A DNA stretch of 64,000 nt from Proteiniphilum acetatigenes DSM 18083 (lineage in GTDB: Bacteria > Bacteroidota > Bacteroidia > Bacteroidales > Dysgonomonadaceae), in the NCBI RefSeq assembly GCF_000380985.1, contig NZ_KB905705.1, positions 1 through 64,000 on the forward strand, given 5' to 3'. The notes below the pieces were generated by a model. The model saw only the letters and a program-made list of their open reading frames with translations. It searched no databases and was not told the DNA's origin. A program made the position numbers and the translations under genes. Positions 51,749 through 61,299 of the stretch are shown here, piece after piece (position 1 is the first letter of the stretch; every line of letters begins with the position of its first letter).

Positions 51749-52858
51749 TTATAATTCCAATGGTGTGTAAGGCAAATCCAGCGAGTCGGCCACATTTTTA
51801 AACACCACATCCCCTTTTATAATATTCAATCCGTAGCGTAAATCCTGATATTGCCTGCAAGCTCCTTCCCATCCCATCTCAACAAGCTTTATCACATAAG
51901 GCAGCGTGGCATTGGTAAGTGCGCGTGTGGAGGTAACAGGAACGGCTCCGGGCATATTGGCAACACAATAGTGAACAATGCCATCCACATCAAAAATTGG
52001 ATCGGCATGTGTAGTAGGATGTGTAGTTTCAAAACATCCGCCCTGATCTACGGAAACATCTACCATTACCGTGCCTGGCTCCATTTCTTTGAGCATTTCC
52101 CGCTTAACCAGGTGCGGAGCCCTGGCACCTACCAATAAGGTAGCACCGATCACCAGGTCGGCAGTTTTGATCGATTCTGCAATAGACATCTCTGTGGAGT
52201 AAAGGGTATCTACGTTTGGAGGAAGGATTTCCGACAAATACCGAAGACGGTTCAGATTAATATCGAGTAGTTTTATATTTGCTCCCAATCCTGCAGCCAT
52301 CAGAGCGGCATTATGTCCGACCACTCCACCACCGATGATCACTACTTCGGCCGGTTTCACGCCAGGCACGCCCCCCAGCAAAATACCCTTGCCACCCTGC
52401 GGCTTTTCCAGATATTTGGCTCCTTCCTGGACAGATAAACGGCCGGCCACCTCACTCATGGGCGTGAGCAACGGTAGTGACCCGTCTTTGTCATTCATTA
52501 CCGTTTCATAGGCAATGCAGACAGCTCCGCTCGAAATCATGGCTTCAGTGAGTTTTTTGTCGGATGCAAAGTGAAAATAGGTAAATACCACCTGATCTTT
52601 TTTTATCAGATGATATTCGCTTTCTATCGGTTCTTTCACTTTCACGATCACATCCGCAATCTCATACACATCTTCAATACGGTCAAGGATGACAGCTCCG
52701 GCTTTTACATAGCTCTCATCCGACAGGTTACTTTTGATGCCGGCACCTTTCTGCACGTAAACTTTATGTCCTCGACCGGTAAGTTCCAAAACACCATCAG
52801 GCGTCATGGCTATTCTTCCTTCTTTGACTTTAATTTCTTTGGGTATTCCTACGATCAT
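51749..52858 (-). CDS. ald: Alanine dehydrogenase
   Basis: A 369-residue NAD-dependent alanine dehydrogenase that interconverts alanine with pyruvate and ammonia. The N-terminal catalytic part [23 protein letters not shown] carries the pyruvate-binding Arg/Lys, and the Rossmann glycine motif is [14 protein letters not shown] (about 169-182). SDESY...AHTHADPIF and the C-terminal region match the family. Length fits. In amino-acid fermenting Bacteroidales it is used for ammonia balance and NADH regeneration. A -7 box is seen 110 bases upstream (52967-52974). Confidence 0.96.
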   Translation of the reverse strand: MIVGIPKEIKVKEGRIAMTPDGVLELTGRGHKVYVQKGAGIKSNLSDESYVKAGAVILDRIEDVYEIADVIVKVKEPIESEYHLIKKDQVVFTYFHFASDKKLTEAMISSGAVCIAYETVMNDKDGSLPLLTPMSEVAGRLSVQEGAKYLEKPQGGKGILLGGVPGVKPAEVVIIGGGVVGHNAALMAAGLGANIKLLDINLNRLRYLSEILPPNVDTLYSTEMSIAESIKTADLVIGATLLVGARAPHLVKREMLKEMEPGTVMVDVSVDQGGCFETTHPTTHADPIFDVDGIVHYCVANMPGAVPVTSTRALTNATLPYVIKLVEMGWEGACRQYQDLRYGLNIIKGDVVFKNVADSLDLPYTPLEL

Positions 52859-52966
52859 AATAATAAAATTATAAGTTGTTGTTGTAAAATAATATTAGAA
52901 TCAGGTGATAAATAATTGCAACGGTATTATTCTGAGTGATCTGTTGTAATATGATAGTTTCATATG

Positions 52967-52974
52967 CAAAAATA
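52967..52974 (-). promoter_or_regulatory. -7 box for ald
   Basis: Minus-strand TATTTTTG matches TAnnTTTG, about 110 bases upstream of the start. Confidence 0.4.
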
Positions 52975-53104
52975 AAAAGAAAAAATAAATCTACAATTTA
53001 TTCAAACGGATTTATTAATGGGTCAATTTCTCTTTTTTCACGGTTCAATAATCATTTTTAATGACTCTTTCGCATAAAAATTTCTTTCATTACGGATTAT
53101 ATCG

Positions 53105-53112
53105 TATTTTTG
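53105..53112 (+). promoter_or_regulatory. -7 box for fba
   Basis: TATTTTTG, followed by GTGACAAT; 46 bases before the start codon. Confidence 0.55.
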
Positions 53113-53157
53113 TGACAATATTTCAGATTTTTCAATCTATAATAAATAATTAGAACA

Positions 53158-54150
53158 ATGGTAACTTATAAAGAATTGGGTCTTGTAAACTCAAGAGAGC
53201 TCTTTAAGAAAGCAGTAGATGGCGGTTATGCTATCCCTGCCTTCAATTTCAACAACATGGAACAACTTCAGGCCATTATCTCGGCCTGCGTTGAAACAAA
53301 GTCACCTGTGATCCTGCAGGTATCCAGCGGCGCACGTAAATACGCCAATCAGACATTATTGCGTTATATGGCTCAGGGAGCTGTGCAATATGCAAAAGAA
53401 CTGGGTTACGAAATTCCTATCGTACTCCATCTCGATCATGGCGACAGCTTTGAGCTTTGCAAGGATTGTATAGAGAGCGGTTTCTCTTCTGTGATGATCG
53501 ACGGATCACATCTTCCTTACGAAGAAAACATCGCCCTGACAAAGAAAGTGGTTGAGTATGCTCATCAACACGATGTAACTGTAGAAGGAGAACTCGGCGT
53601 ATTGGCAGGTATTGAAGACGATGTACAGGCAGAACACCACACCTATACCGAACCCGATGAGGTAGTAGATTTTGTGACACGTACCGGCGTTGATTCACTG
53701 GCTATCTCCATAGGTACTTCGCATGGTGCTTTCAAGTTTACTCCTGAACAATGTACCCGCAACGAACATGGCGTATTGGTTCCGCCCCCCTTGCGCTTCG
53801 ATATTCTGGAAGAAATTGAAAAACGAATCCCCGGATTCCCCATCGTTCTTCACGGATCTTCTTCCGTTCCCCAGCAATATGTGGAAACTATCAACAAATA
53901 CGGAGGAAAACTGGATGATTCAATCGGTATCCCCGAAGAACAATTGCGCAAAGCTGCCAAATCGGCTGTTTGCAAGATCAATATCGACTCCGACGGACGT
54001 TTGGCTATGACTGCAGCCATACGTGAAGTATTCGCCACCAAACCGGCTGAATTCGACCCGCGTAAATACCTGGGTCCGGCACGTGAAGAGTTGAAGAAAC
54101 TTTATATGCACAAAACTGAAAATGTATTGGGAAGCGCCGGAAGAGCGTAA
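53158..54150 (+). CDS. fba: Class II fructose-1,6-bisphosphate aldolase
   Basis: A 330-residue zinc-dependent aldolase of glycolysis/gluconeogenesis. Metal and substrate motifs are HLDHGDSFELC (H88-type ligand), VEGELGVLAGIEDDV, SIGTSHGAFKF, and VLHGSSSVP, in order. The start VTYKELGLVNSRELFKKAVDGGYAIPAFNFNN is typical of the type IIB aldolases. Length is normal. It is monocistronic, with a clear promoter and a strong terminator. Confidence 0.97.
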   Translation: MVTYKELGLVNSRELFKKAVDGGYAIPAFNFNNMEQLQAIISACVETKSPVILQVSSGARKYANQTLLRYMAQGAVQYAKELGYEIPIVLHLDHGDSFELCKDCIESGFSSVMIDGSHLPYEENIALTKKVVEYAHQHDVTVEGELGVLAGIEDDVQAEHHTYTEPDEVVDFVTRTGVDSLAISIGTSHGAFKFTPEQCTRNEHGVLVPPPLRFDILEEIEKRIPGFPIVLHGSSSVPQQYVETINKYGGKLDDSIGIPEEQLRKAAKSAVCKINIDSDGRLAMTAAIREVFATKPAEFDPRKYLGPAREELKKLYMHKTENVLGSAGRA

Positions 54151-54173
54151 CCATACAAGGACAACATAATTTG

Positions 54174-54214
54174 AAAAGAGGGTGTATCACAATGTGATTT
54201 TTACCCTCTTTTTT
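54174..54214 (+). terminator. Terminator of fba
   Basis: AAAAGAGGGT and ACCCTCTTTTTT form a 10-bp stem with a 19-base loop and end in a T run, 24 bases past the stop. Confidence 0.9.
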
Positions 54215-54396
54215 CATATTTACTTCTACCCGAAAATTCTTAAAATCTCACTTTTACAATTCGCCCTTTTATCTATAATCCCGATTTTATCTCCCCAGTC
54301 CCCACTATTCCTTCTCAAATCTGCACATCGTTAAATCAATAAATCATCAAATTAACTTTCCTACCTTTCCACCTTATCACTTTTCCACCTTTTATA

Positions 54397-57066
54397 TTAC
54401 CTCCGGGAAAGCGCTTGCATTTTTTTATTGAAACCAGTCTCCCTTAGCAGATCGTCCAAAGAGATATGCATCCTGTAGCGCCAGTAGTGTTCAGGATTTG
54501 CAGGTACATTGATCCGTTCACTGGAAATATCGGGGTTACGAAGTTTTTCATCGAGCGACAGCCAGTCCTGTAACGGCAGGATCACCCACATGGCCGACGA
54601 ACGGAGATGACGTTCAATGATCTGCCGGCAGATAGTAATATTACACTCTGCCGGAGCAACTCCTTCGTGATGTAACACTTCGTTGTAATAGCGTTGTGTG
54701 AGTTCCCGGTTTTCAGTCCACCATAAACGTAGGGGTGACATATCGTGGGTAGAGGTAGTACATACGGACAGATAGGGCAATTGCTGCAGATCGGTGAAAG
54801 TGACGTATGGATCTTTAGGCATCCGTTCGATCTCCAGGCTTAACATCTGCAATTCATGCATCACTGACGGTACACAGTCTGGGACCATACCTAAATCCTC
54901 TCCACAGACCATCATCCTGGTGGATGAGATAAGTACCGGTAATTTCTTCATTGCCACTTCACGCCAGAAATAGTTGTGCCGGTGATAATAAAATTCGTCA
55001 TACAGGCGGTTGAATGCCTCCTTTACGTGAGTGTCAAGATAGCGATACGAATGAGTATATTGCGCCGTAATACGGGGATGATACCGGTGATGATCCTGCG
55101 GATCACGTACGAAGAGCACCTCTGCACATAGCGACATAAGCCCGTCGCATATCCTGCGACTCTTATCATCTTTTTTATTATCAAATAGTTGCTTTATTTT
55201 CCTTTGGGTGTCGCACTGCGATTTCAATTTAAATCGCTGCCATCCTGTTGGCTCAAGATATTCCCTCTTCACCTCTTCGGTATGCTCTGCAAAGATATCC
55301 GGCAAAAAGTGCTCATGAATAAACGGTTGTACCATCCGCTCCTCATCAAAGGGGATTCCCGCACGATTGATCTCTTCTACCCAGAAAGGCAATGCCGGCC
55401 TGAAGTGGCCAAGTGATCCCTGTACGGCGTCAAGTGGTATTTCCCAGATACGGAAAAATCCCAGAATATGGTCTATCCTGTAGGCATCGAAATAATCTGC
55501 CATCTTGCGAAAACGGGTTACCCACCAGACATATCCATCCTTTTCCATCATCTGCCAGTTGTAAGTGGGAAATCCCCAGTTCTGACCGAAGAAGGAAAAA
55601 TCGTCGGGCGGCGCACCACTTTGGGTATCCATATGATAGAGGTCAGGAGCTACCCATGCGTCTATGCTGTTACGGCTGATACCGATGGGGATATCTCCTT
55701 TCAGAGCCACTCCCCTTTCATTGGCATATACTTTCACGCCGGAGAATTGCTGATGAAGCAGGTATTGCAGGAAAGCCCAGAACTGCGTCTCCTCCTTTGC
55801 TTCGGTATCGGTATCAATCATTTTCTTCAATAACACTTCATCATAACCGGCATAGTCGCCCCACTCCCTGAAATCAGCGCAGCCATATTTATCACGCAGG
55901 AAACAGTAACATACATAGGGAAAAAGCCATGATTCGTTTTTCTCCCGGAAAGCAATATAATCTTCCGAAGCAAGTACCTTCTCCCCCTCCTGATGATAGA
56001 GCTCCCGGCTATAGCGGGTTTTTAAAGACAGTACCTTTTCATAGTCCAGTTCCGGCAGGCTGTTCAGTTCTCTCGCTTCTTTCAGGAAAGCACTATGATT
56101 TTTCTTGACTTTCAGCCGATAGTCGCTGCATCCCAGATATATAGGATGGAGGGCATAGGCCGATATAGCACTATAGGGATATGAGTCGCGCCAGGTTTTA
56201 GTGGCTGTGGTATCGTTCACAGGCAACAACTGGATCAACTGCTGATGGGTGACTGCTGCCCAGTCGACCATCTTGCGGAGATCGGCAAAATCACCCACTC
56301 CGAAGCTTTCATCCGTTCTCAGGGAGAAAACCGGAATAGCCGTCCCCGTTCCCCGATAGGCAAAACTCTGGTAGTGAAAGTGCAAAGCCATTTCTACAAG
56401 CACCCGGTTTCCTGTATGCACTGCCTCTGCTGTCAAAACACGATTTCCGCCATCTTCCCAGTGTACCGCCTCACCGCTATTCTTATCTGTAATCACAAAC
56501 TTATACTCACTCTTTGCGGGTAGTTTTTTCGCATCGAGTGTTATCTGCCACTCTCCTTCGTCAAGATAAGAGAGAGGTTTTGCCAACTTCAGATCCCATT
56601 GCCCCAGCTCCTCACATTCACCGCTGATCATCAGCATCTGATCGCCTGCGACATAAGGACAGATCACATTTAACAAAACAGTCTGAGAATAATACTTTGT
56701 AGGGAGAGGAGTTGCTTTATGCCGGAAAACAGTATCGGTAAAGACCGTGGAGTATAGATAGGAATGGTACGACTTGTTCTTCCAAAGATCGTTAATAATA
56801 AACTCTTTCCGGCCTTTTGTAATGTGAAGTTTGCGGTTATTCCCCCATTCACGGCGAACGGTGTGTCCGCCTTTCCTGATGAAATAGTAATAGGCGACAT
56901 CGGTCGTTTCTCCAATACTCACAGTTGCCGACCAATTGTCGCCATCGGCGGCAAGAGGGATCGCCTGATCTTCATTTAAGTTTCCCAGTTCCGGCGTAGT
57001 CCCGCAAAGACAGACCTGCTCTCCCCAGGCAGTATGATAATTGATTGTAAATGTAAGGTGTGCCAT
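54397..57066 (-). CDS. malQ: 4-alpha-glucanotransferase with starch-binding domains
   Basis: An 889-residue GH77 amylomaltase of the Bacteroidetes type. Two N-terminal CBM20 starch-binding modules (about 1-105 and 120-225; NYHTAWGEQVCLCGTTPELGNL at the start) precede the catalytic barrel. Catalytic motifs include DAYRIDHILGFFRIWEIP (nucleophile Asp region), CGEDLGMVPDCVP (acid/base Glu) and STHDMSPLRLWW. It rearranges maltodextrins by transferring glucan segments and is cytosolic, since it has no signal peptide. The start at 57066 (MAHLTFTINYHTAWGEQ) is preferred over one six codons upstream. No other glycogen genes are adjacent. Confidence 0.95.
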   Translation of the reverse strand: MAHLTFTINYHTAWGEQVCLCGTTPELGNLNEDQAIPLAADGDNWSATVSIGETTDVAYYYFIRKGGHTVRREWGNNRKLHITKGRKEFIINDLWKNKSYHSYLYSTVFTDTVFRHKATPLPTKYYSQTVLLNVICPYVAGDQMLMISGECEELGQWDLKLAKPLSYLDEGEWQITLDAKKLPAKSEYKFVITDKNSGEAVHWEDGGNRVLTAEAVHTGNRVLVEMALHFHYQSFAYRGTGTAIPVFSLRTDESFGVGDFADLRKMVDWAAVTHQQLIQLLPVNDTTATKTWRDSYPYSAISAYALHPIYLGCSDYRLKVKKNHSAFLKEARELNSLPELDYEKVLSLKTRYSRELYHQEGEKVLASEDYIAFREKNESWLFPYVCYCFLRDKYGCADFREWGDYAGYDEVLLKKMIDTDTEAKEETQFWAFLQYLLHQQFSGVKVYANERGVALKGDIPIGISRNSIDAWVAPDLYHMDTQSGAPPDDFSFFGQNWGFPTYNWQMMEKDGYVWWVTRFRKMADYFDAYRIDHILGFFRIWEIPLDAVQGSLGHFRPALPFWVEEINRAGIPFDEERMVQPFIHEHFLPDIFAEHTEEVKREYLEPTGWQRFKLKSQCDTQRKIKQLFDNKKDDKSRRICDGLMSLCAEVLFVRDPQDHHRYHPRITAQYTHSYRYLDTHVKEAFNRLYDEFYYHRHNYFWREVAMKKLPVLISSTRMMVCGEDLGMVPDCVPSVMHELQMLSLEIERMPKDPYVTFTDLQQLPYLSVCTTSTHDMSPLRLWWTENRELTQRYYNEVLHHEGVAPAECNITICRQIIERHLRSSAMWVILPLQDWLSLDEKLRNPDISSERINVPANPEHYWRYRMHISLDDLLRETGFNKKMQALSRR

Positions 57067-57189
57067 TAGGTAATATCTATTCACTATTTATGGTTGACAA
57101 ACAAAGCTACAATGTTTCATGAACGGGTCGGATAAAAAACGGGCCTTTTTATCCGGATTCCCGTGCAATCGTTTGCGGGACGGTAAGGG

Positions 57190-58860
57190 TCAGAGGAAGA
57201 GAAGGATCAGCAACTGGGCTGTGATCACCCTGAGAAACATCGTAAGGGGGTAGACAGTAGCATAACTCACCGCGGGCATATCATTCCCTGCCGTTGTGTT
57301 CGCATAGGACAATGCAGGAGGATCAGTCATACTACCCGCAATCAATCCCATCAACGTAAAATAGTTCAGTTTATATACTTTCCGACCAATGACACCTATA
57401 ATCAGAAGGGGTACAACGGTAATAATCACTCCATAGCCCACCCATTTGTATCCGCCATTTATCACGGTTTCGACAAAATTCTCTCCTGCTCCGAGTCCTA
57501 CACAGGCAAGGAACAGGGCAATACCTATTTCCCTCAACATCAGATTGGCGCTCATAGTCGTATAAGTCACAAGCTTATACTTCGGACCGAATTTACTGAT
57601 CAGGATAGCCACAATCAGCGGTCCACCTGCCAGTCCCAGTTTTACCGGTTGGGGAACGCCGGGGATCATAAAGGGAATGCTTCCCACGAGTACCCCCAAT
57701 GCAATACCTATAAAAATAGAGATAAGGTTAGGTTCCCTAAGGCGTTTCAACGAGTTACCAAGGAACTTTTCAACGTTGGCGATAGCTTCTTCAGAGCCTA
57801 CGACTGTCACCCGGTCGCCCAACTGCAACTGAAGCCTGGAGTCAGCAATCAGGTCGACCCCTGCACGATTCACCCGGGTAATATTGATGCCAAACAGATT
57901 CCGCAATTTCAGACTGCCTATGGAGCGTCCGTTAATTGCCGGTTTGGTAATCGATATTCTACGTGAAACCAGTTGTGAATCCAATTTATTCCATTCCCCC
58001 CTGTCCATATCAATACGCTGTCCGATAAAGGCTTCAATCACATCAATATTCTTCAGGTTGGAAACTACCAGTACCCTGTCGTTCTCTTCGAGTACCGTCT
58101 CTGTTTGAGGAACATCCAGCATGCCTGTTCTTGCATGTAATACCCTCGATATGACAAACTCTTTATCGATCAACCGCTTCACTTGTCGGATATTTTTTCC
58201 GAAGATAGAGGGATTAATCACCTGCAAGGAAAACATGTGTGCTTCCGTCATCCTGGAGGCATCATTATTGTCCAGCGTGCTGTTCTCTTTGGCAAAATTG
58301 ATCTTGAATATATATCTGAAAAGAACGATACTCATAATGATTCCCACTACTCCCAGGGGATAGGCAACTGCATAAGCCGTAGCAATAGTAGGATCGGTAG
58401 TTCCCGTTACATCGGTATAGGTTTGTTGCGCAGCCCCTAATCCCGGGGTATTGGTAACTGCCCCCGACAATATGCCTACCATAGTGGCGATGGGCAATCC
58501 GGTTACTAAATGGATAATATAGGTGATAAATACTCCCAGCAGCACTACACCTGATGCGAGCATATTGAGAGTGATCCCTCCCTGTTTAAACGATGAAAAG
58601 AAGCTGGGACCCACCTGCATCCCTATGGAGTAGATAAACAGAATCAGTCCGAATTCCTTCAGGAAATGAAGCACATTTTCATCGATCTGCAGACCGATAT
58701 GCCCGAGAAATATACCGAAAAAGAGTATCCACGTCGTCCCGAGCGAAATACCGAAAATCTTTATCCTGCCCAGTAACAATCCGACCGAAATCACCAATGC
58801 CATCACAAGTATTGAATGCGCAATGCCCGTTCCGGCAATTAACTCTATCAACCACTCCAT
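57190..58860 (-). CDS. AspT/YidE-type transporter with two TrkA-C domains
   Basis: A 556-residue inner-membrane transporter of the aspartate:alanine exchanger family (AAE; E. coli YidE/YbjL). The order is: N-terminal membrane domain of about five helices ([40 protein letters not shown]), two tandem RCK_C/TrkA-C ligand-binding domains (about 205-370: [34 protein letters not shown]), then a second membrane half ([17 protein letters not shown]). The AxxxNTPG / SxTxPPAL pair is diagnostic. The substrate is not known; putative amino acid exchange. A -7 box with a -33 match is upstream. Confidence 0.88.
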   Translation of the reverse strand: MEWLIELIAGTGIAHSILVMALVISVGLLLGRIKIFGISLGTTWILFFGIFLGHIGLQIDENVLHFLKEFGLILFIYSIGMQVGPSFFSSFKQGGITLNMLASGVVLLGVFITYIIHLVTGLPIATMVGILSGAVTNTPGLGAAQQTYTDVTGTTDPTIATAYAVAYPLGVVGIIMSIVLFRYIFKINFAKENSTLDNNDASRMTEAHMFSLQVINPSIFGKNIRQVKRLIDKEFVISRVLHARTGMLDVPQTETVLEENDRVLVVSNLKNIDVIEAFIGQRIDMDRGEWNKLDSQLVSRRISITKPAINGRSIGSLKLRNLFGINITRVNRAGVDLIADSRLQLQLGDRVTVVGSEEAIANVEKFLGNSLKRLREPNLISIFIGIALGVLVGSIPFMIPGVPQPVKLGLAGGPLIVAILISKFGPKYKLVTYTTMSANLMLREIGIALFLACVGLGAGENFVETVINGGYKWVGYGVIITVVPLLIIGVIGRKVYKLNYFTLMGLIAGSMTDPPALSYANTTAGNDMPAVSYATVYPLTMFLRVITAQLLILLFL

Positions 58861-58912
58861 ATTTTAATAACCTAAAAACCGTTAAATTTATTAGTCCTTT
58901 TGAAAATCAGTG

Positions 58913-58920
58913 CAAAAGTA
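58913..58920 (-). promoter_or_regulatory. -7 box for the AspT/YidE-type transporter
   Basis: Minus-strand TACTTTTG with a TTTG 19 bases upstream, so both promoter halves are present. Confidence 0.55.
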
Positions 58921-58929
58921 GCGCTTATT

Positions 58930-59769
58930 TTATTGAAAACAAAATATAGCCGTAACCCACTGGTCTATTTCGGAAAAGTGTCCGTAAGTTAATCCCTGTG
59001 CTTCAGCAGCAGCACGGATAGCGGGAATATCTTCTTTATAAAAACCACTCATTATCAACACTCCATTTTTATTCAGCACCTGCGTATAAGCCGGTATATC
59101 CTGCAGGAGAATATTCCGGTTGATATTGGCCAGGATCACATCATACGTTTCATCGCCGAGCAATTCCGCTCCGCCCTGTAACAGGTTAATGTTGTCGATA
59201 CCATTCAATCGCGCGTTTTCCATCGCATTATGGTATGCCCATTCATCTATATCGACGGCAGTTACCGGTGAAGCGCCCCTCATGGATGCCAGAATAGCCA
59301 GTACAGCGGTACCACAGCCCATATCGAGAAGAGATTTGCCTTGCAGATCCATTTTCAACAGTTCTCTCATCATCAACTCAGTGGTTTGGTGATGACCTGT
59401 GCCGAATGACATTTTGGGATCTATCAATATACAGTATCTGAACTCACCCCCAATCTTGTGGAATGAACTATGAATGCATAACACATCATCAATAACGACG
59501 GGTTGAAAGTAATTCTTCTCCCACTCCTCGTTCCAGTTTTTGTCTTCCATTTCACTGTATGAATAAGTGATCTCCGCTTCCAGCGGAAAGTCGGATAGAA
59601 GTTGATCTACTTTTTCCAGTGATAGTACTGGTAAAGGGATATAAGCCTCCAGCCCCGTTTCCGTCCGGACAAACGACTCGAACCCGATCTCACCTAACTG
59701 AGCCGAGAGAACATCTGTCAACACCTCTGTATTGGGTTCACAATTGAATTGGACCTGTATATATTGCAT
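58930..59769 (-). CDS. prmA: Ribosomal protein L11 methyltransferase
   Basis: A 279-residue PrmA that trimethylates L11 lysines with SAM. The N-terminal substrate-binding domain (MQYIQVQFNCEPNTEVLTDVLSAQLGEIGFESF) is followed by the methyltransferase core: PKMSFGTGHHQTTELMM, motif I LLDMGCGTAVLAILASMRGA, DIDEWAYHNAMENA, and the NPPF-like loop as LANINRNILL. The latter is the family's variant. It ends 70 bases from the transporter gene. The -7 box lies 24 bases before the start. Confidence 0.95.
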   Translation of the reverse strand: MQYIQVQFNCEPNTEVLTDVLSAQLGEIGFESFVRTETGLEAYIPLPVLSLEKVDQLLSDFPLEAEITYSYSEMEDKNWNEEWEKNYFQPVVIDDVLCIHSSFHKIGGEFRYCILIDPKMSFGTGHHQTTELMMRELLKMDLQGKSLLDMGCGTAVLAILASMRGASPVTAVDIDEWAYHNAMENARLNGIDNINLLQGGAELLGDETYDVILANINRNILLQDIPAYTQVLNKNGVLIMSGFYKEDIPAIRAAAEAQGLTYGHFSEIDQWVTAIFCFQ

Positions 59770-59792
59770 GATGATTATTCAAAAATAAAGGA

Positions 59793-59800
59793 CAAAGGTA
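59793..59800 (-). promoter_or_regulatory. -7 box for prmA
   Basis: Minus-strand TACCTTTG, an exact match to TAnnTTTG, 24 bases before the start. Confidence 0.55.
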
Positions 59801-59872
59801 GTCAACTATTTCGATAAGTAATACGAACAACAGACAAACTTGTTTGAACTTTATGGTGACACCAAAAAATGT
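59801..59872 (-). repeat. Dispersed intergenic hairpin element, copy h
   Basis: On the minus strand: core CAAAC-AA-GTTTG, ending CTTATCGAAATAGTTGAC. It immediately follows the prmA -7 box, so it occupies the -10 to -80 region of that promoter. Confidence 0.5.
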
Positions 59873-59989
59873 AAAAATCATTTTACTTTAGGGAGTCATT
59901 TGTTTATTTGTGTTACAAATGAAGTTGATTTTGCCGATAAGAACCGGAACTTATCTTTTTTTGTCCTATTTTTATTCGCTTAAAAAATT

Positions 59990-60058
59990 AATCGTTCTTT
60001 TGTGATAACATAATCCGGACAAATTCGTCTTCTGTATATCACTTAACGAATAAGTTCA
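59990..60058 (+). repeat. Dispersed intergenic hairpin element, copy i1
   Basis: Short-form, degenerate: CATAATCCGGACAAATTCG, then CACTTAACGAATAAGTTC. It is directly followed by copy i2. Confidence 0.45.
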
Positions 60059-60062
60059 CTGA

Positions 60063-60136
60063 AGTTAGTCGTTTTCTCGCTATGGCAAAGTTCAAACAAG
60101 TTTGACTTTGCTCATTTAGCTTAACGAAAAAGTTCA
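60063..60136 (+). repeat. Dispersed intergenic hairpin element, copy i2
   Basis: Short-form and well preserved: TTAGTCGTTTTCTCGC, core TCAAAC-AA-GTTTGA, and TTTAGCTTAACGAAAAAGTTC. It lies 22 bases before the TPR gene start and would be in its leader. Confidence 0.6.
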
Positions 60137-60157
60137 ATTATATTAGACTACACAATA

Positions 60158-61243
60158 ATGAAAAGGACTATATTATTTATCATTTTATTGATTGCTTCCT
60201 CCTCGCTGTTTCTTTCATACGGGCAGAATGCCAAAGCGGAGGAGTTGATCCAGGAAGGCGTTGAACTGCATGATGAAGGGGAATTCAAGGAAGCCATTGA
60301 GAAATATAATGAGGCACTCACAGTCGATCCCAAATCGGTACATGCAACTTATGAGCTATCATTATCCTACCTGGCATTACAGGATTACCTAAACGCATCA
60401 AAATACAGTACACAGGTAATCAACTCCGGCAACAAACAATTGTCTTCCGGTGCATACGCGGTAAAAAGCGAGGCACTGGCGGGGTTGGACAAAGTGGATG
60501 AAGCCATCGCTCTACTTCAGGAAGGTTTGATAAAAAACGGGGATGAGTTCCTGTTGCATTTCAACTTAGCACTGAATTATTATAAAAGGGGGGATATCGA
60601 CAAAACGCTGGAACATGTAAAAAAAGCCATCGACCTGGATAAATCTCATAGTGGCGCCTTTTTACTGAATGCGTATGCACTTAACGATAGCGGATTATGG
60701 GTACAAAGCATATTATCATTCCAGATGTTTCTCCTGTTAGAACCGGACAGTAAACGGTCGAAGAGCGCCTTCGAGGAAATGTTGAACATCATGCGCATTA
60801 AAACGGCTGAAGAACCTGTACAAAGGTCGTTCATCCAGCAACAGATGATGCGTAATAACCCTGATACAATACCACAGTCCGACAAAATTCCTCCATTGAG
60901 TATTGAAGATGGATTGAATCGCAATTTTGTATACCATGCTATTACGACTACGCTCGATTCACTGAAAAACTCATCTGAAGAAAAAGATGACTTCATCCTT
61001 TTCAAAACAGTCAACAAAGAGATTATGAATGTACTCACCCGGGAGAGCAAAGGTGCTAAAGAGGGCGTTTTCTGGACTTTTTATATTCCCTTCTTCTCTC
61101 ATATTGCAGAATCTGACTATTACGATACCTTCTGCCGCTATATCAGTGTATCCTACTTTCCCGAATCCATGGAATGGTGGCAACAAAATCCGGGGGATGC
61201 TGTAGATTTTGTGATCTGGTTTGAAAAAGGGGATGAGGATTAA
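60158..61243 (+). CDS. Exported TPR protein
   Basis: A 361-residue protein: signal peptide (LFIILLIASSSLFLSYGQ, cut near 22), then TPR units at about 24-175 (AEELIQEGVELHDEGEFKEAIEKYNEALTVDPKSV, and further AxxLxxL helices). The C-terminal half (about 195-361) is a helical region without a known domain. It is likely a periplasmic scaffold. It is preceded by three dispersed hairpin elements and followed 57 bases later by a sigma factor gene with its own promoter. Confidence 0.85.
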   Translation: MKRTILFIILLIASSSLFLSYGQNAKAEELIQEGVELHDEGEFKEAIEKYNEALTVDPKSVHATYELSLSYLALQDYLNASKYSTQVINSGNKQLSSGAYAVKSEALAGLDKVDEAIALLQEGLIKNGDEFLLHFNLALNYYKRGDIDKTLEHVKKAIDLDKSHSGAFLLNAYALNDSGLWVQSILSFQMFLLLEPDSKRSKSAFEEMLNIMRIKTAEEPVQRSFIQQQMMRNNPDTIPQSDKIPPLSIEDGLNRNFVYHAITTTLDSLKNSSEEKDDFILFKTVNKEIMNVLTRESKGAKEGVFWTFYIPFFSHIAESDYYDTFCRYISVSYFPESMEWWQQNPGDAVDFVIWFEKGDED

Positions 61244-61266
61244 TAGAAAAGTTAATAAAAATCGTT

Positions 61267-61274
61267 TACCTTTG
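61267..61274 (+). promoter_or_regulatory. -7 box for the sigma factor cassette
   Basis: TACCTTTG, an exact TAnnTTTG match, 26 bases before the sigma factor start. Confidence 0.55.
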
Positions 61275-61299
61275 CATTGAATTCCACATATATAAGGAA

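Noticed and set aside
18011-60136. Hairpin elements as integron attC sites (GCTTAAC fits RYYYAAC)
   Set aside because: There is no integron integrase, no cassette array and no consistent second core site; the elements sit singly between housekeeping genes.
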